Below, in pieces: positions 1 to 8,614 of a stretch of 39,613 nucleotides of DNA. Every line of letters starts with the position of its first letter. Position 1 is the first letter of the stretch. Below the pieces are notes generated by a model. It made no database searches and was not told the DNA's origin. It worked only from the letters and a program-made list of their open reading frames with translations. Made by a program: the position numbers and the translations under genes. The DNA comes from Bacteriovoracaceae bacterium (GTDB lineage Bacteria > Bdellovibrionota > UBA1018): positions 1 to 39,613 of the forward strand of contig CANHSO010000005.1 in NCBI GenBank assembly GCA_947463705.1, in the 5' to 3' direction.

Positions 1-285
1 GAAATTGCCAAAAAACTCGAAGAAGCGGCACTCAAAGACTCTTACTTCATTGAGAAGAAACTCTACCCAAACGTAGACTTCTACAGCGGCATCATCTACA
101 GCGCTCTGAATATTCCCGTAAATATGTTCACTGGCATGTTTGCAATTGGACGTTTGCCAGGCTGGATTGCTCACTGGAAAGAAATGAACGAGAATTCTGC
201 CACTAAGATTGGCCGTCCACGCCAGATTTACACTGGCCCTACCAAGACGGACTATACGCCGATGAGCCAGCGCAAAGGTAAATAG
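1..285 (+). CDS. gltA: Citrate synthase, C-terminal part (5' end outside window)
   Basis: The frame is open from the first base to TAG at 283-285 and gives 94 residues. They match the C-terminal part of type II citrate synthase, the enzyme that condenses oxaloacetate and acetyl-CoA in the TCA cycle. Family signatures visible are NVDFYSG followed by a helix with two prolines, then [13 protein letters not shown] and an arginine-rich tail with RPRQIYTG. The catalytic Asp region (PNVDFYSG) is inside the window; the upstream His residues are not. A hairpin follows 17 bases after the stop. The product is cytosolic. Only the truncation by the window edge limits confidence. Confidence 0.93.
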   Translation, partial: EIAKKLEEAALKDSYFIEKKLYPNVDFYSGIIYSALNIPVNMFTGMFAIGRLPGWIAHWKEMNENSATKIGRPRQIYTGPTKTDYTPMSQRKGK

Positions 286-302
286 CTCAAATTCGTTTCT
301 GT

Positions 303-343
303 GGTCCCTCTTGCAGCTTAATTTCTTAACTGCAAGAGGGACC
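303..343. terminator. Perfect 14-bp stem hairpin, probable bidirectional terminator
   Basis: GGTCCCTCTTGCAG at 303-316 is exactly complementary to CTGCAAGAGGGACC at 330-343, with a 13-base loop. It sits between the stop of citrate synthase (plus) and the stop of the minus-strand methyltransferase (356), where a shared terminator is expected. No long T-run follows on either strand, so termination by this hairpin is likely but not certain. Confidence 0.7.
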
Positions 344-355
344 CAGGAACTTAAA

Positions 356-1216
356 CTATTTCACTCCAATCACGTAAGACACCCAAGCAAAAGCGTTGTC
401 GCCTCGCTCCATCGGAAGATACTCACCGGTACCTTTGCCTTGATGGGCGGTCTCCCAATAAATGATGGATTTAGAAAATCCCGCGTCCGCGAGAGCATCA
501 CGTACTTCTGGAATCGACCAAAGTCTCCAATCGTAGACGAATTGATCCAGCATGACCCGCCCGCTAGCGAGTTTAAAATGAATCGCATAGTTTGCGTCAT
601 GAGTGATGGGATCAAACGACTTTTGATGCCAAGTGTAGACGAATTTTTCGTTCCGATTGAGCAAGACTTCTTTTTTCTCCCTCATCGGAGCAATCATGCC
701 TGGACCACCGGCTAATTCCAAAACGAGAAGGCCACCTTTTTTAAGCGAGGTCTTGCAGCTTTTGAAATACTTAACCAAAAGCTCTCGTTGTTTGAAAATG
801 TAAAACGAAAAGTTTCCAGCGCTGATGAGGTCCACGTCCGTGCGCGTGGATTCAAGGACATTTTTCTGAAGCAGTTTGACCCGCGACTTTTGATCCGGAG
901 TGAGCGCGGAGAGATGAGTCTCACGCCCATAATTGAGTGGTTCGGGATCCAGATCGAGACCTAGAGCGGTATTTTTTGCGTGACGTTTGACCCACTCACA
1001 AGACATTTTAAAGGTCCCACAAAAATCCTCTCGGATATTGCGAGCGGTCCCTTTTGTAATTGCCTTGTAGGTTTCATCAAGCCAAGCAGCATGCACATCT
1101 GGACTCTGAACAGAAGCCTCGTAGAGGGCGTACTTACTTGGCACCGGAGTGCGCACCTTGCGCTTAGGAACTGTCACCTTGCTTTTTTTACTGCGACTTG
1201 ATTTTTGAGTAGCCAT
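356..1216 (-). CDS. Class I SAM-dependent methyltransferase
   Basis: The 286-residue product begins with a Lys/Arg-rich, probably disordered stretch (residues 1-25). A Rossmann-type methyltransferase domain follows. Its motif I region is IREDFCGTF (61-69) and a strand-2 acidic motif, GLDLDPE, lies at 86-92. An NFSFYIF segment (135-141) and KKGGLLVLELAGGPGM (159-174) fit motifs IV and V. The REDFCGT form is shared by a group of uncharacterised methyltransferases. The substrate cannot be told from sequence. The ATG at 1214-1216 lies 12 bases downstream of the tex stop, so it is probably cotranscribed with tex. The basic N-terminus could contact RNA or DNA, which is inference only. Confidence 0.8.
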   Translation of the reverse strand: MATQKSSRSKKSKVTVPKRKVRTPVPSKYALYEASVQSPDVHAAWLDETYKAITKGTARNIREDFCGTFKMSCEWVKRHAKNTALGLDLDPEPLNYGRETHLSALTPDQKSRVKLLQKNVLESTRTDVDLISAGNFSFYIFKQRELLVKYFKSCKTSLKKGGLLVLELAGGPGMIAPMREKKEVLLNRNEKFVYTWHQKSFDPITHDANYAIHFKLASGRVMLDQFVYDWRLWSIPEVRDALADAGFSKSIIYWETAHQGKGTGEYLPMERGDNAFAWVSYVIGVK

Positions 1217-1228
1217 GTCAAACTCCGG

Positions 1229-3667
1229 TCAGCCTTTGGGTTTGAGATTACTGCGCAAAGACGCCAAGCCGCCAAACGGATTATTAAATGCCTCTTTGGG
1301 CTTAACTGGCTTCGACGGCCTGGAAGAAGGCTGCGGACGATCAGCACGAACTGCCCCAGTATTTGGAACAGGGATTCTGACCCCACCCCCTGTCGAAGGT
1401 AGCAAATGAGGCCGGTGAGAAGCACCCCCACGTTCCATCGGAGCACGAGGCTGAGCCGCTGGAGCAATGACTGCTTTAGGACGCTCAACGGTATTTTTCA
1501 TCGAAAGAGAGATCTGATTCTTCTCCACATTAACTTCCAACACTCGGACTTTCACACGGTCACCAGGGTTGACCACTTCGCGTGGGTCCTTGATGAACTT
1601 ATCACTCAGCTGCGAGATGTGAACGAGGCCGTCTTGGTGCACGCCGATATCGACAAACGCTCCAAAATTAGTCACGTTGGTGACGACTCCGGGACAAAGC
1701 AACCCGGGGATCAGGTCTTTCACTTCGTGAATATCATCGCGGAACTGGAAAAGAACAAACTCGTCGCGAGGGTCACGACCCGGTTTCTCAAGTTCTTTCA
1801 CAATATCGGCAAACGTGAATTCACCCACTTCGGATTTAAAAGTAGAATCTTCTTTCAGAAGCTTCACGCCTGCGCCAATGAAGTCCTTAACGCTTTTACC
1901 GAGTTTTTCAGCCAAGCTTTCGATCTTGGAGTAATTTTCCGGGTGAACGCCGGTATTATCGAGAGGATTTGAGCTTTCAGGCACTCGCAAAAACCCTGCA
2001 GCTTGTTCGTAGGTTTTCTTACTAAAACGAGTGACCTTGAAAAGGTCTTCACGAGATTGGAATAAACCCTTCTGCCCTCGGTATTCAACCAGGGCTTTTG
2101 CTAAGGATGGGCCAATCCCTGAGACATAAGCGAGCAAGTTATATGAAGCCGTGTTGATGTTCACGCCAACTTGATTCACACAAGACTCCACGACGTGGGT
2201 CAAGCTGCGCTTCAAAGCATTTGGAGAAACATCGTGTTGATATTGACCTACACCGATACTCTTGGGGTCGACTTTGACTAGCTCAGCGAGCGGATCTTGC
2301 AGACGACGAGCGATCGAGATTGCTCCTCGGACTGTCAAATCAAGCTCAGGGAACTCCTCGCGCGCAACGTCACTGGCACTGTAAACGCTGGCGCCCGCTT
2401 CGCTTACCATGATCACCGGAATATTGAGGCCGGCCTCCTTAAGGGCGTCTCGGATAAAGGTTTCAGTTTCGCGTCCAGCGGTACCATTACCGACCGCAAC
2501 GGATGAGATGCTACCGGTTTTAACAACTTCAGGAAGGAGCGCTTTTGCTTTCGCTTTCCCCTCTTCGCTGTTGAGAAAGATCACCGTGCTAGCAATGTAT
2601 TTGCCCGCATCGTCCACCACAGCCAACTTACAGCCCGTCCTAATTCCTGGATCAACACCCAGAACAGATTTGGAGCCATAGGGAGATGCCAAAAGAAGCT
2701 TACGCACGTTTTCAGAAAAGACGTGAATTGCCGCTTCGTCAGCGACTTCACGCAAAGCTTTATGAACTTCAGCCTCAATGCTAGTAAAAACGTGAACTTT
2801 AAACGCCATGCGGGCGGCTTTTTTAAGAACGTCGGCACCCGGCGAATCCAACACAGTGCAGGCTGTCACTTCAAATTGTTCAAGCATCCTCTTTTCAAAC
2901 TCAGTATCTTCTGCTGCACCCTCGATCGCCAGGGAGAGTTCCTCTTCGGTCCAACCCCGTTTGAGCGCTAGGTAGCGGTGAGAGTTCTGAGGGTTTGAGA
3001 GGGATTGAATCGCCTCGCGGTAGTCGAAGTAGTTTTCAAATTTACTATTGGGTTTAGCTTTCTTGGATTTCTCAGTTCGAATGAACCCTTTTTCAAAAAC
3101 ATGAGTTCTGACGCTCTGTCTCAGATCCTGCATTTCTGCCAATCTCTCAGTAAGGATATCTTGCGCTCCCGCGATCGCCGCGGCAGCGTCCTTGATTTCC
3201 TTGGCCTCATTGCGGAAAGTGAACGCCCAGATTTCGAGTGTTTGGCCGTCTTGCGGGGTTTCCGTGCCGTGGCCACAGCCCCAAATCCAGTCTGCCAGGG
3301 GCTCTAATCCAGCTTCCTTGGCAATGGCTGCTTTGGTTTTACGCTTAACTTTGTAAGGCAGATAGAGATCTTCGAGAAGTTCTGACTTAAACGTGCTGAG
3401 GATCTGTTGTTTCAGCTCGGGAGTGAGTTTCTTCTGATGCTCGATCTCTTTAACGATATATTCTTGGCGACTGAGGATCTGGTCCCATTTTTCCTTTTCG
3501 TCAATAACAGTTCGAATCCCCACTTCATCCAGGCTGCCGGTCTGTTCCTTCCGGTAGCGAGCAATAAAGGGAACGGTCGCACCTTCGGCGGCCAATGCAA
3601 GAACCGCAATAGCAGATCGGGTTGGGACTTCAGGATGATTTGATTGCAGCCATGTTTCAAAATTCAC
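1229..3667 (-). CDS. tex: Tex-family RNA-binding transcription accessory protein
   Basis: The 812-residue product has the full Tex layout. An N-terminal helical region is followed by a YqgF/RNase H-like domain starting around 334 (SVLGVDPGIRTGCKLAVVDD). A helix-hairpin-helix segment lies near 503-560 (INTASYNLLAYVSGIGPSLA). An S1 RNA-binding domain spans about 656-725 (GVVTNVTNFGAFVDIGVHQD). Tex is a cytosolic nucleic-acid-binding factor linked to transcription and RNA metabolism. The C-terminal 85 residues are a low-complexity Pro/Arg/Lys tail beyond the usual end. The start codon is GTG at 3665-3667. The downstream methyltransferase begins 12 bases after its stop. Confidence 0.95.
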   Translation of the reverse strand: MNFETWLQSNHPEVPTRSAIAVLALAAEGATVPFIARYRKEQTGSLDEVGIRTVIDEKEKWDQILSRQEYIVKEIEHQKKLTPELKQQILSTFKSELLEDLYLPYKVKRKTKAAIAKEAGLEPLADWIWGCGHGTETPQDGQTLEIWAFTFRNEAKEIKDAAAAIAGAQDILTERLAEMQDLRQSVRTHVFEKGFIRTEKSKKAKPNSKFENYFDYREAIQSLSNPQNSHRYLALKRGWTEEELSLAIEGAAEDTEFEKRMLEQFEVTACTVLDSPGADVLKKAARMAFKVHVFTSIEAEVHKALREVADEAAIHVFSENVRKLLLASPYGSKSVLGVDPGIRTGCKLAVVDDAGKYIASTVIFLNSEEGKAKAKALLPEVVKTGSISSVAVGNGTAGRETETFIRDALKEAGLNIPVIMVSEAGASVYSASDVAREEFPELDLTVRGAISIARRLQDPLAELVKVDPKSIGVGQYQHDVSPNALKRSLTHVVESCVNQVGVNINTASYNLLAYVSGIGPSLAKALVEYRGQKGLFQSREDLFKVTRFSKKTYEQAAGFLRVPESSNPLDNTGVHPENYSKIESLAEKLGKSVKDFIGAGVKLLKEDSTFKSEVGEFTFADIVKELEKPGRDPRDEFVLFQFRDDIHEVKDLIPGLLCPGVVTNVTNFGAFVDIGVHQDGLVHISQLSDKFIKDPREVVNPGDRVKVRVLEVNVEKNQISLSMKNTVERPKAVIAPAAQPRAPMERGGASHRPHLLPSTGGGVRIPVPNTGAVRADRPQPSSRPSKPVKPKEAFNNPFGGLASLRSNLKPKG

Positions 3668-3749
3668 GCGCTTTTACCTCTTCGCAATTCGCACTTTTCC
3701 ATCGAGGGAGAGTTTTACTGGAGATACTGATTTCGTTTCAACTAAATTC

Positions 3750-5570
3750 TCACTCAAGCTCGGACCAACGTAAATAAAGTCGCTCGATTTCAGCCTGGAG
3801 CTGAGTCATTTTCTGAGAAATCTCCATCAATTTTGCCGAATGACTCGTATTTTCAGGTTTTAAGCTCTCCGCTGTCCAATGAGCAAGCTCCGCCTCAATT
3901 TTATGAATGTTCGATTCCATCGAATCGAGTTCACGTTGCTCTTTAAAACTGAGCTTTCGTTTCTTTTGCTCCACCGCTGGCGCAGAGGCTACAGTGACTG
4001 AACTTCCGGCTGAACTACCCCCAGATCCTTGGAGTCGAGGCTTCCGGTTGGTATCTGTGAACCACGCCTCCCACTGTCCAAGGCTCGCGAAAGAGGTGAT
4101 TTGACCTCGTTCTTCAGGAAACGGACTAAATGCAAGAATTTGATTCGCTACTTGATCTAAAAAGTATCGGTCATGGGTAACCAAAAGAATTGCGCCCTGA
4201 AACTCAGTCAAGCACTCTTCCAAAACCGCAAGGGTCGCCATATCGAGGTCGTTGGTGGGCTCATCGAGCACGAGAATATTAGCGGGTTGGAGCATCAACT
4301 GAGCTATTAAAAGCCGTCCCTGCTCGCCGCCAGAGAGCTTACCGACAGCCATATCCATTTGCCCCTGAGTAAAAAGAAATCGATCCAGGTAGCCACGGAT
4401 ATGCATCCGATTCCCGCGATAATCGACAAAGTCACCCGAGGGACAAATGGTCTTAGCCACGGTCACCTTAGGATCGAGCGCCTCTCGATTTTGCTGAAAA
4501 TAAGCCACCTGCAAGCCATCGACGTGAGAAACCGAGCCTGTATCAGGCTCTTCCTCTTTCAAAAGAGTTTGAATCAAAGTCGACTTACCGCACCCATTCG
4601 AACCCAAAATCCCAACTCGCTTTCCGGGACTCAAAACTAAATCAACGCCGGAAAACAGAGGTCCTCGACCCCATGACTTAGAAATCCCCTTGGCCTCGAT
4701 CAGCTTTTTTGGATTCCTCTCAGTGGCCTGGAAATCGAGTTTTACGGTTCGACTTTGATTGCGGTAGCTAATTTCGCTCACCTCATCTTTGAGGTCGCCA
4801 GCCCGTTGAATTCTCGCCTGCTGCTTAGTAGTCCTGGCCTTAGCGCCTTGTCTTAGCCACTCGGTCTCGCGGCGGAGGGTGTTTTTTAAGATCACCTCGC
4901 GACGCTCCTGAGAAGCAACCAATTGTTCCTTAGCTTCCAAGTAGTTGACGTAATCTCCCTTGATGCTCAGAAGCCCCCCTGGGTTTCGGCGATCGAGCTC
5001 TAATATACGGTCTGAAACTTTTTGAAGAAAAGCGCGATCATGGGTGATCGTCAGGGTAGCGAGGCGCGCATTTCGGATCCATTCCTCAAGCCAGTAAATA
5101 CTATCGAGGTCCAAGTGATTGGTCGGCTCGTCGAGAAGCAACAAATCGGGCTGGCGGACCAGCTCGCGGCCTAAAGCTGCTCGCTTTTTCCATCCGCCCG
5201 AAAGCTCTTCAACCAATTGACTCGGATCTAGCAGCGAAAGTTTCGATGCGATCTCATCTGCAAGGGCAATAGACTCCCAATCATCTGGGTCAGCAGCGCC
5301 CTCGAGAAGGGTAGAATGGACAGTCGCCCCCTTTTTGAACGTGGGGGTTTGCTCCAGAAATCCCACTCGGAGCCCTCGCTGAAACGAGATCACCCCCTCA
5401 TCGGGACTTGCCTGAGAAGCGATCATTCGAAGAAGCGTGGATTTACCCGCCCCATTCGGGCCAATCAGCCCGATGCGTTCGCCGCTCTCGATAGAAAAAG
5501 TGAGCCCCTCAAATAAGGGTCGCGCTGCAAACGCCTTTCGTACTCCAGAAACACTAACTAAAATTGCCAC
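3750..5570 (-). CDS. uup: ABC-F family ATPase, Uup type
   Basis: The 606-residue protein has two ABC ATPase domains and no membrane segments, as in ABC-F translation/ribosome factors. Domain 1 has Walker A GPNGAGKST (37-45), signature LSGGWKKR (123-130) and Walker B LLLLDEPTNHLD (143-154). Domain 2 has GSNGCGKST (323-331), LSGGEQGR (412-419) and ILVLDEPTNDLD (432-443). The ABC-F linker lies between them (about 205-275). The final about 70 residues (535-606) form a charged coiled coil typical of Uup, which binds DNA and acts at the ribosome. The gene has its own upstream region, shared divergently with the nucleotidyltransferase gene at 5688. Confidence 0.93.
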   Translation of the reverse strand: MAILVSVSGVRKAFAARPLFEGLTFSIESGERIGLIGPNGAGKSTLLRMIASQASPDEGVISFQRGLRVGFLEQTPTFKKGATVHSTLLEGAADPDDWESIALADEIASKLSLLDPSQLVEELSGGWKKRAALGRELVRQPDLLLLDEPTNHLDLDSIYWLEEWIRNARLATLTITHDRAFLQKVSDRILELDRRNPGGLLSIKGDYVNYLEAKEQLVASQERREVILKNTLRRETEWLRQGAKARTTKQQARIQRAGDLKDEVSEISYRNQSRTVKLDFQATERNPKKLIEAKGISKSWGRGPLFSGVDLVLSPGKRVGILGSNGCGKSTLIQTLLKEEEPDTGSVSHVDGLQVAYFQQNREALDPKVTVAKTICPSGDFVDYRGNRMHIRGYLDRFLFTQGQMDMAVGKLSGGEQGRLLIAQLMLQPANILVLDEPTNDLDMATLAVLEECLTEFQGAILLVTHDRYFLDQVANQILAFSPFPEERGQITSFASLGQWEAWFTDTNRKPRLQGSGGSSAGSSVTVASAPAVEQKKRKLSFKEQRELDSMESNIHKIEAELAHWTAESLKPENTSHSAKLMEISQKMTQLQAEIERLYLRWSELE

Positions 5571-5659
5571 CTGCGCACCTTACCAGATTGGGAGGAGAAT
5601 AGGGATAATTTGGTGGATTACTCAAGCAAAGGAGTCCGTCAAAACGTTTGCACTCCCTC

Positions 5660-5695
5660 AGAAGCATAGTATATACTAGTATATACTATGCTTCT
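5660..5695. promoter_or_regulatory. 36-bp perfect palindrome over start codon; probable operator with -10 box
   Basis: Bases 5660-5695 are identical to their reverse complement. The core is two abutting copies of the 10-bp palindrome AGTATATACT (5668-5677 and 5678-5687), with AGAAGCAT and ATGCTTCT arms. The ATG of the following gene (5688-5690) lies in the right arm. Each core copy contains TATACT, a near-consensus -10 box. TTGCAC at 5648-5653 is a weak -35 located 18 bases before the first TATACT. Tandem short palindromes one helical turn apart are the usual target of ribbon-helix-helix autorepressors, and such a protein is encoded downstream. The operator role is inference. Confidence 0.75.
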
Positions 5696-6167
5696 CACAA
5701 GACTGATCCAAGCTTTAGCCACTCGAAACATTCCCTACGCCCTAGTAGGTGGTTATGCTGTAGCCCTCCATGGCGCCGTAAGAGGAACTGTAGACATTGA
5801 CCTAGTGATTCAGTTCAAAGAAGGCGACTTTATCGAAACTGAACAGGCTTTACACGAACTTGGACTAGAATCGCGACTCCCTCTGCACGGGGCCCAAGTT
5901 TATAAGTTCAGAAAAGAGTATTTGGAGAATCGAAATTTAATTGCCTGGAATTTTTACAATCCGAAAAAGCCGAGTGAACAAGTTGACATCATCCTCACTC
6001 AAAATCTCAGCGCAATTCAAGTGGTCACCGTTCAATTTCACTCATTTAAAATCAAAATTGCATCAATTCCAGACTTGATCAAAATGAAGCAAGCCTCCGG
6101 CAGACCACAAGACCTGGCCGACGTTGAATCCTTGCGCGAACTAATAAAACTGAGGAAATCGAAATGA
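5688..6167 (+). CDS. MNT/AbiEii-like nucleotidyltransferase (putative toxin-like partner)
   Basis: The 159-residue product has the polymerase-beta-like nucleotidyltransferase core. VGGYAVALHG (20-29) precedes the metal-binding pair D36-x-D38 (TVDIDLVI), and a third acidic residue sits at D100 (EQVDIIL). The end, PDLIKMKQASGRPQDLADVE (128-147), matches the conserved tail of small nucleotidyltransferase-fold proteins encoded in toxin-antitoxin-like pairs. All three carboxylates are present, so it is probably active. The stop overlaps the next gene's ATG in ATGA (6164-6167), which indicates translational coupling. No Shine-Dalgarno sequence precedes the ATG, which is inside a palindrome, so a leaderless or near-leaderless mRNA is possible. 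Its target is unknown. Confidence 0.8.
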   Translation: MLLTRLIQALATRNIPYALVGGYAVALHGAVRGTVDIDLVIQFKEGDFIETEQALHELGLESRLPLHGAQVYKFRKEYLENRNLIAWNFYNPKKPSEQVDIILTQNLSAIQVVTVQFHSFKIKIASIPDLIKMKQASGRPQDLADVESLRELIKLRKSK

Positions 6168-6466
6168 AGAAAACCGTGCAATACCTCACACCAGAATACC
6201 TAGAGCGCGCAAGCAAAATGAGCACAGTAGAAATCGTTCAATTTCTGGAGGATTTTAGAAAACTTCATGCCGAGGCCGAAACAAATCGCAACGCAAAGTC
6301 TAGATTGATCAGCATCAAGATCCCTGAAAATCTTCTCAATACATTTAAGACTGCTGCCGAACTCGAAGGCATCAAATATCAAACTCTGATTAAAAAAATC
6401 ATGAGAGATTGGTTAAGTTCTCAATCGATCGGCAAACAAAACTTGGCAAAAAGAAACGAAAATTAA
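6164..6466 (+). CDS. Ribbon-helix-helix (CopG/BrnA-like) DNA-binding protein, putative antitoxin
   Basis: The 100-residue product ends in a likely ribbon-helix-helix unit at about 45-90. A beta-strand, RLISIKIPENLL, is followed by helices with YQTLIKKIMRDWL, the pattern seen in CopG/BrnA-type antitoxins (cf. PxxLLxxxKxxAxxxGxxYQTLI). The N-terminal half is charged and helical and may contact the partner. It overlaps the nucleotidyltransferase by 4 bases and has a GAGG ribosome site at 6152-6155. It probably binds the palindrome at 5660-5695 and represses the pair; this is inferred from gene order and fold. It converges on the M48 fusion gene, with only 10 bases between them. Confidence 0.75.
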   Translation: MKKTVQYLTPEYLERASKMSTVEIVQFLEDFRKLHAEAETNRNAKSRLISIKIPENLLNTFKTAAELEGIKYQTLIKKIMRDWLSSQSIGKQNLAKRNEN

Positions 6467-6476
6467 CCATTTCGAT

Positions 6477-8498
6477 CTAAGGCAGAACAACGCGAATCAA
6501 CCCGCGATAGGCGCCTTTTGCGCTCGGATCGACCGTATTCATCCCTTTGAAAAACACATCTTCACTCACCCAATAAGGCTCATACCACTCACGATCGGGG
6601 TCGAGAACCAGGACCCGTTGATTCTCAGAATCATAGGCTCCCACGGGGGCGAAATGACCGACAGGCGCATCTCCGGTGTAAACTCCCTGAACGAAATTTG
6701 CGATGAGGAACACCTTCGGATTTTTCTCCATCTCCACTAGAATTTGGTGAATTTTTGCCCGCGATTCTGGATTTGCATGAATCATTTCAACCCATTTTGG
6801 CTTTGCATCGTAACCCGCAAGACCCGAGGTGAGGTAGCCCCCAAGGTCATCCAGGAGAACACCCCTCCCCATAAGACCTACCGAGAACCGCCACGCTGTA
6901 CTTTTCGAGTTTTTAATCACCTGAGCCTCGGTTGCCAGAGGCTCATCGGCTCTTAGGGCATGCCCGACTCGAGCTGCATTCACGACCATAGTAGCAGCCG
7001 CAACTGAGCATGAGCTTCCGGTCTGTTGAGGTGCATAATAAGGAATCAGGGCCCAAAACTGAGGAGCATCGTGACCCTTGAAATACTCATGCGACACGGA
7101 GAGAGGCATCGCATCTGGGCCATACTTTGGTTTTTGAGTTTGGACTTTTGCTGGAGCCACCTTGGACTGGGTAAGCACAACTCCAGCACTGGCTTGCGGA
7201 GTTGGCGTTTGGGCGAAACTCTGCGAAGAAACCATCGAGAATGACGCTATTAGAAGCAAAACCACACCAAGGCCTCGGAGTGCCTGAATTCTCTGTAAAA
7301 CTGGAGGATGAGAGTACTCCAAAACTACTTTCATCGGATGAGGATTAAGATGAGAGAGATGATCCACACTCATTTTTTTCAACGCTGAAACAAGAGCCTC
7401 GGGTTTACCGTAGGCCTCACGGGCGAAACGATCTGCTTCGAACTCATTCCTGCGAGATCTCCAGAGGGCCAGCACGGAAACCAGCCTGAGCACGGGCCCA
7501 GCGGCGCTACTTAGCAAGACAAGACTTGCGTAGATTGAGGTTGAATCCATTTTAAATGCTGCGAACAAATCAGGCCGATTGAGAAAAAGAGAAAACACGT
7601 AAAATAGGACCCCAGAGGATAAGACAGAAACGACCATCGATTGCTGAATATGTTTTTTCTCATAATGGCCAATTTCGTGAGCTAGCACTGCCACCAGTTC
7701 ATCCAAAGACTGATTTTGAATCAACGTATCAAAAAGGACCAATCTTCTCAGCTTACCAAACCCAGTAAAAAATGCGTTCGACTTAGTGGAGCGTTTAGAA
7801 CTATCCATCGTAAAAATTCCGCTCAACTTAAACTTGCGCTGAGCTGCAAAAATCTCAATCGCACGCTTCAGATCACCCTCGGGCAAGGGCTCAAACTTGT
7901 TAAATAAAGGCAAAATCAGTGCGGGAGCTAAATACGTCACCCCCACCTGAAACACAGTGAGAGCAAACCAAGCGTAAAGCCATGCAAGCGGCCCGGCGTT
8001 TTCAAAAAAATAAATCAGTCCCGCAAAGATCGGTGCACCCAGAAGCGCACTCAAAACTAGACCTTTGAACAAATCAGCAACAAAGGTTTGAGGCGTGGTA
8101 CGATTAAACCCATACCTGGCCTCGATCCCAAAGGTCGAGTAGACGGAAAATGGGAGCTGAATCACAAACCGAAGCGCAGAAATCAAAGCAACAAAAATGA
8201 TCCCAGTACCCACCGAGCCCAGCTCAAATTGCCTTGCCCATTGATCCGCCCAGTTCCACCCTCCGGCGAGCAAAAAACCTGCAAAGACCCCAAAACTCAT
8301 GGCCCGATGCAAAATCTCGAAGCGCGTTACTTCAGTCTGATACTGCAGCGATTTTCGGTACTTTTCGGAGTCGTAAATCCCTTGGAACTCAGCGGGAAGA
8401 TCTGACCTGAGTCGGCTCAAATTTAAAACATCTGCAACCGTTTCAGTCAGAAAAACCAAGCCAAACAATCCCAAAATCAACTCAGTAGTCAGTCCCAT
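6477..8498 (-). CDS. Fusion: Ste24-type M48 membrane metalloprotease plus phytochelatin-synthase-like cysteine peptidase
   Basis: This is one uninterrupted 673-residue ORF with a GGAGG ribosome site 7 bases before ATG. Residues 1-408 form an M48 integral membrane peptidase with about seven hydrophobic helices. Its zinc motif is HEIGH (274-278), with a third ligand Glu in NEFEAD (351-356). Residues 409-430 look like a signal peptide or membrane helix ending in SQSFAQ. A Pro/Gln/Lys linker follows. Residues 470-673 resemble the phytochelatin synthase catalytic domain. Cys497 lies in TGSSCSVAAATMVVNA, His615 in GHFAPVGAYD, and Asp633 in VLVLDPDREWYEPYWV. Both catalytic centres look intact. If M48 works at the cytoplasmic face, the 409-430 helix would place the cysteine domain in the periplasm. 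Its substrate is unknown. A glutathione or peptide transpeptidase/peptidase role is possible. Confidence 0.88.
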   Translation of the reverse strand: MGLTTELILGLFGLVFLTETVADVLNLSRLRSDLPAEFQGIYDSEKYRKSLQYQTEVTRFEILHRAMSFGVFAGFLLAGGWNWADQWARQFELGSVGTGIIFVALISALRFVIQLPFSVYSTFGIEARYGFNRTTPQTFVADLFKGLVLSALLGAPIFAGLIYFFENAGPLAWLYAWFALTVFQVGVTYLAPALILPLFNKFEPLPEGDLKRAIEIFAAQRKFKLSGIFTMDSSKRSTKSNAFFTGFGKLRRLVLFDTLIQNQSLDELVAVLAHEIGHYEKKHIQQSMVVSVLSSGVLFYVFSLFLNRPDLFAAFKMDSTSIYASLVLLSSAAGPVLRLVSVLALWRSRRNEFEADRFAREAYGKPEALVSALKKMSVDHLSHLNPHPMKVVLEYSHPPVLQRIQALRGLGVVLLLIASFSMVSSQSFAQTPTPQASAGVVLTQSKVAPAKVQTQKPKYGPDAMPLSVSHEYFKGHDAPQFWALIPYYAPQQTGSSCSVAAATMVVNAARVGHALRADEPLATEAQVIKNSKSTAWRFSVGLMGRGVLLDDLGGYLTSGLAGYDAKPKWVEMIHANPESRAKIHQILVEMEKNPKVFLIANFVQGVYTGDAPVGHFAPVGAYDSENQRVLVLDPDREWYEPYWVSEDVFFKGMNTVDPSAKGAYRGLIRVVLP

Positions 8499-8614
8499 AG
8501 CTCTGCCTCCAGCAAAGTTTTACTCAAAGAACAGCTTAGACCGTCAGTTCTAGCTTTGCTATTTCATTTTGGCTTTGCTATAGATGAAAACTGACTTGCT
8601 TGCCGCACACTCAC

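Noticed and set aside
311-715. Plus-strand frame of 134 codons beginning inside the terminator hairpin
   Set aside because: It would have to initiate within the hairpin stem and runs antisense to the methyltransferase.
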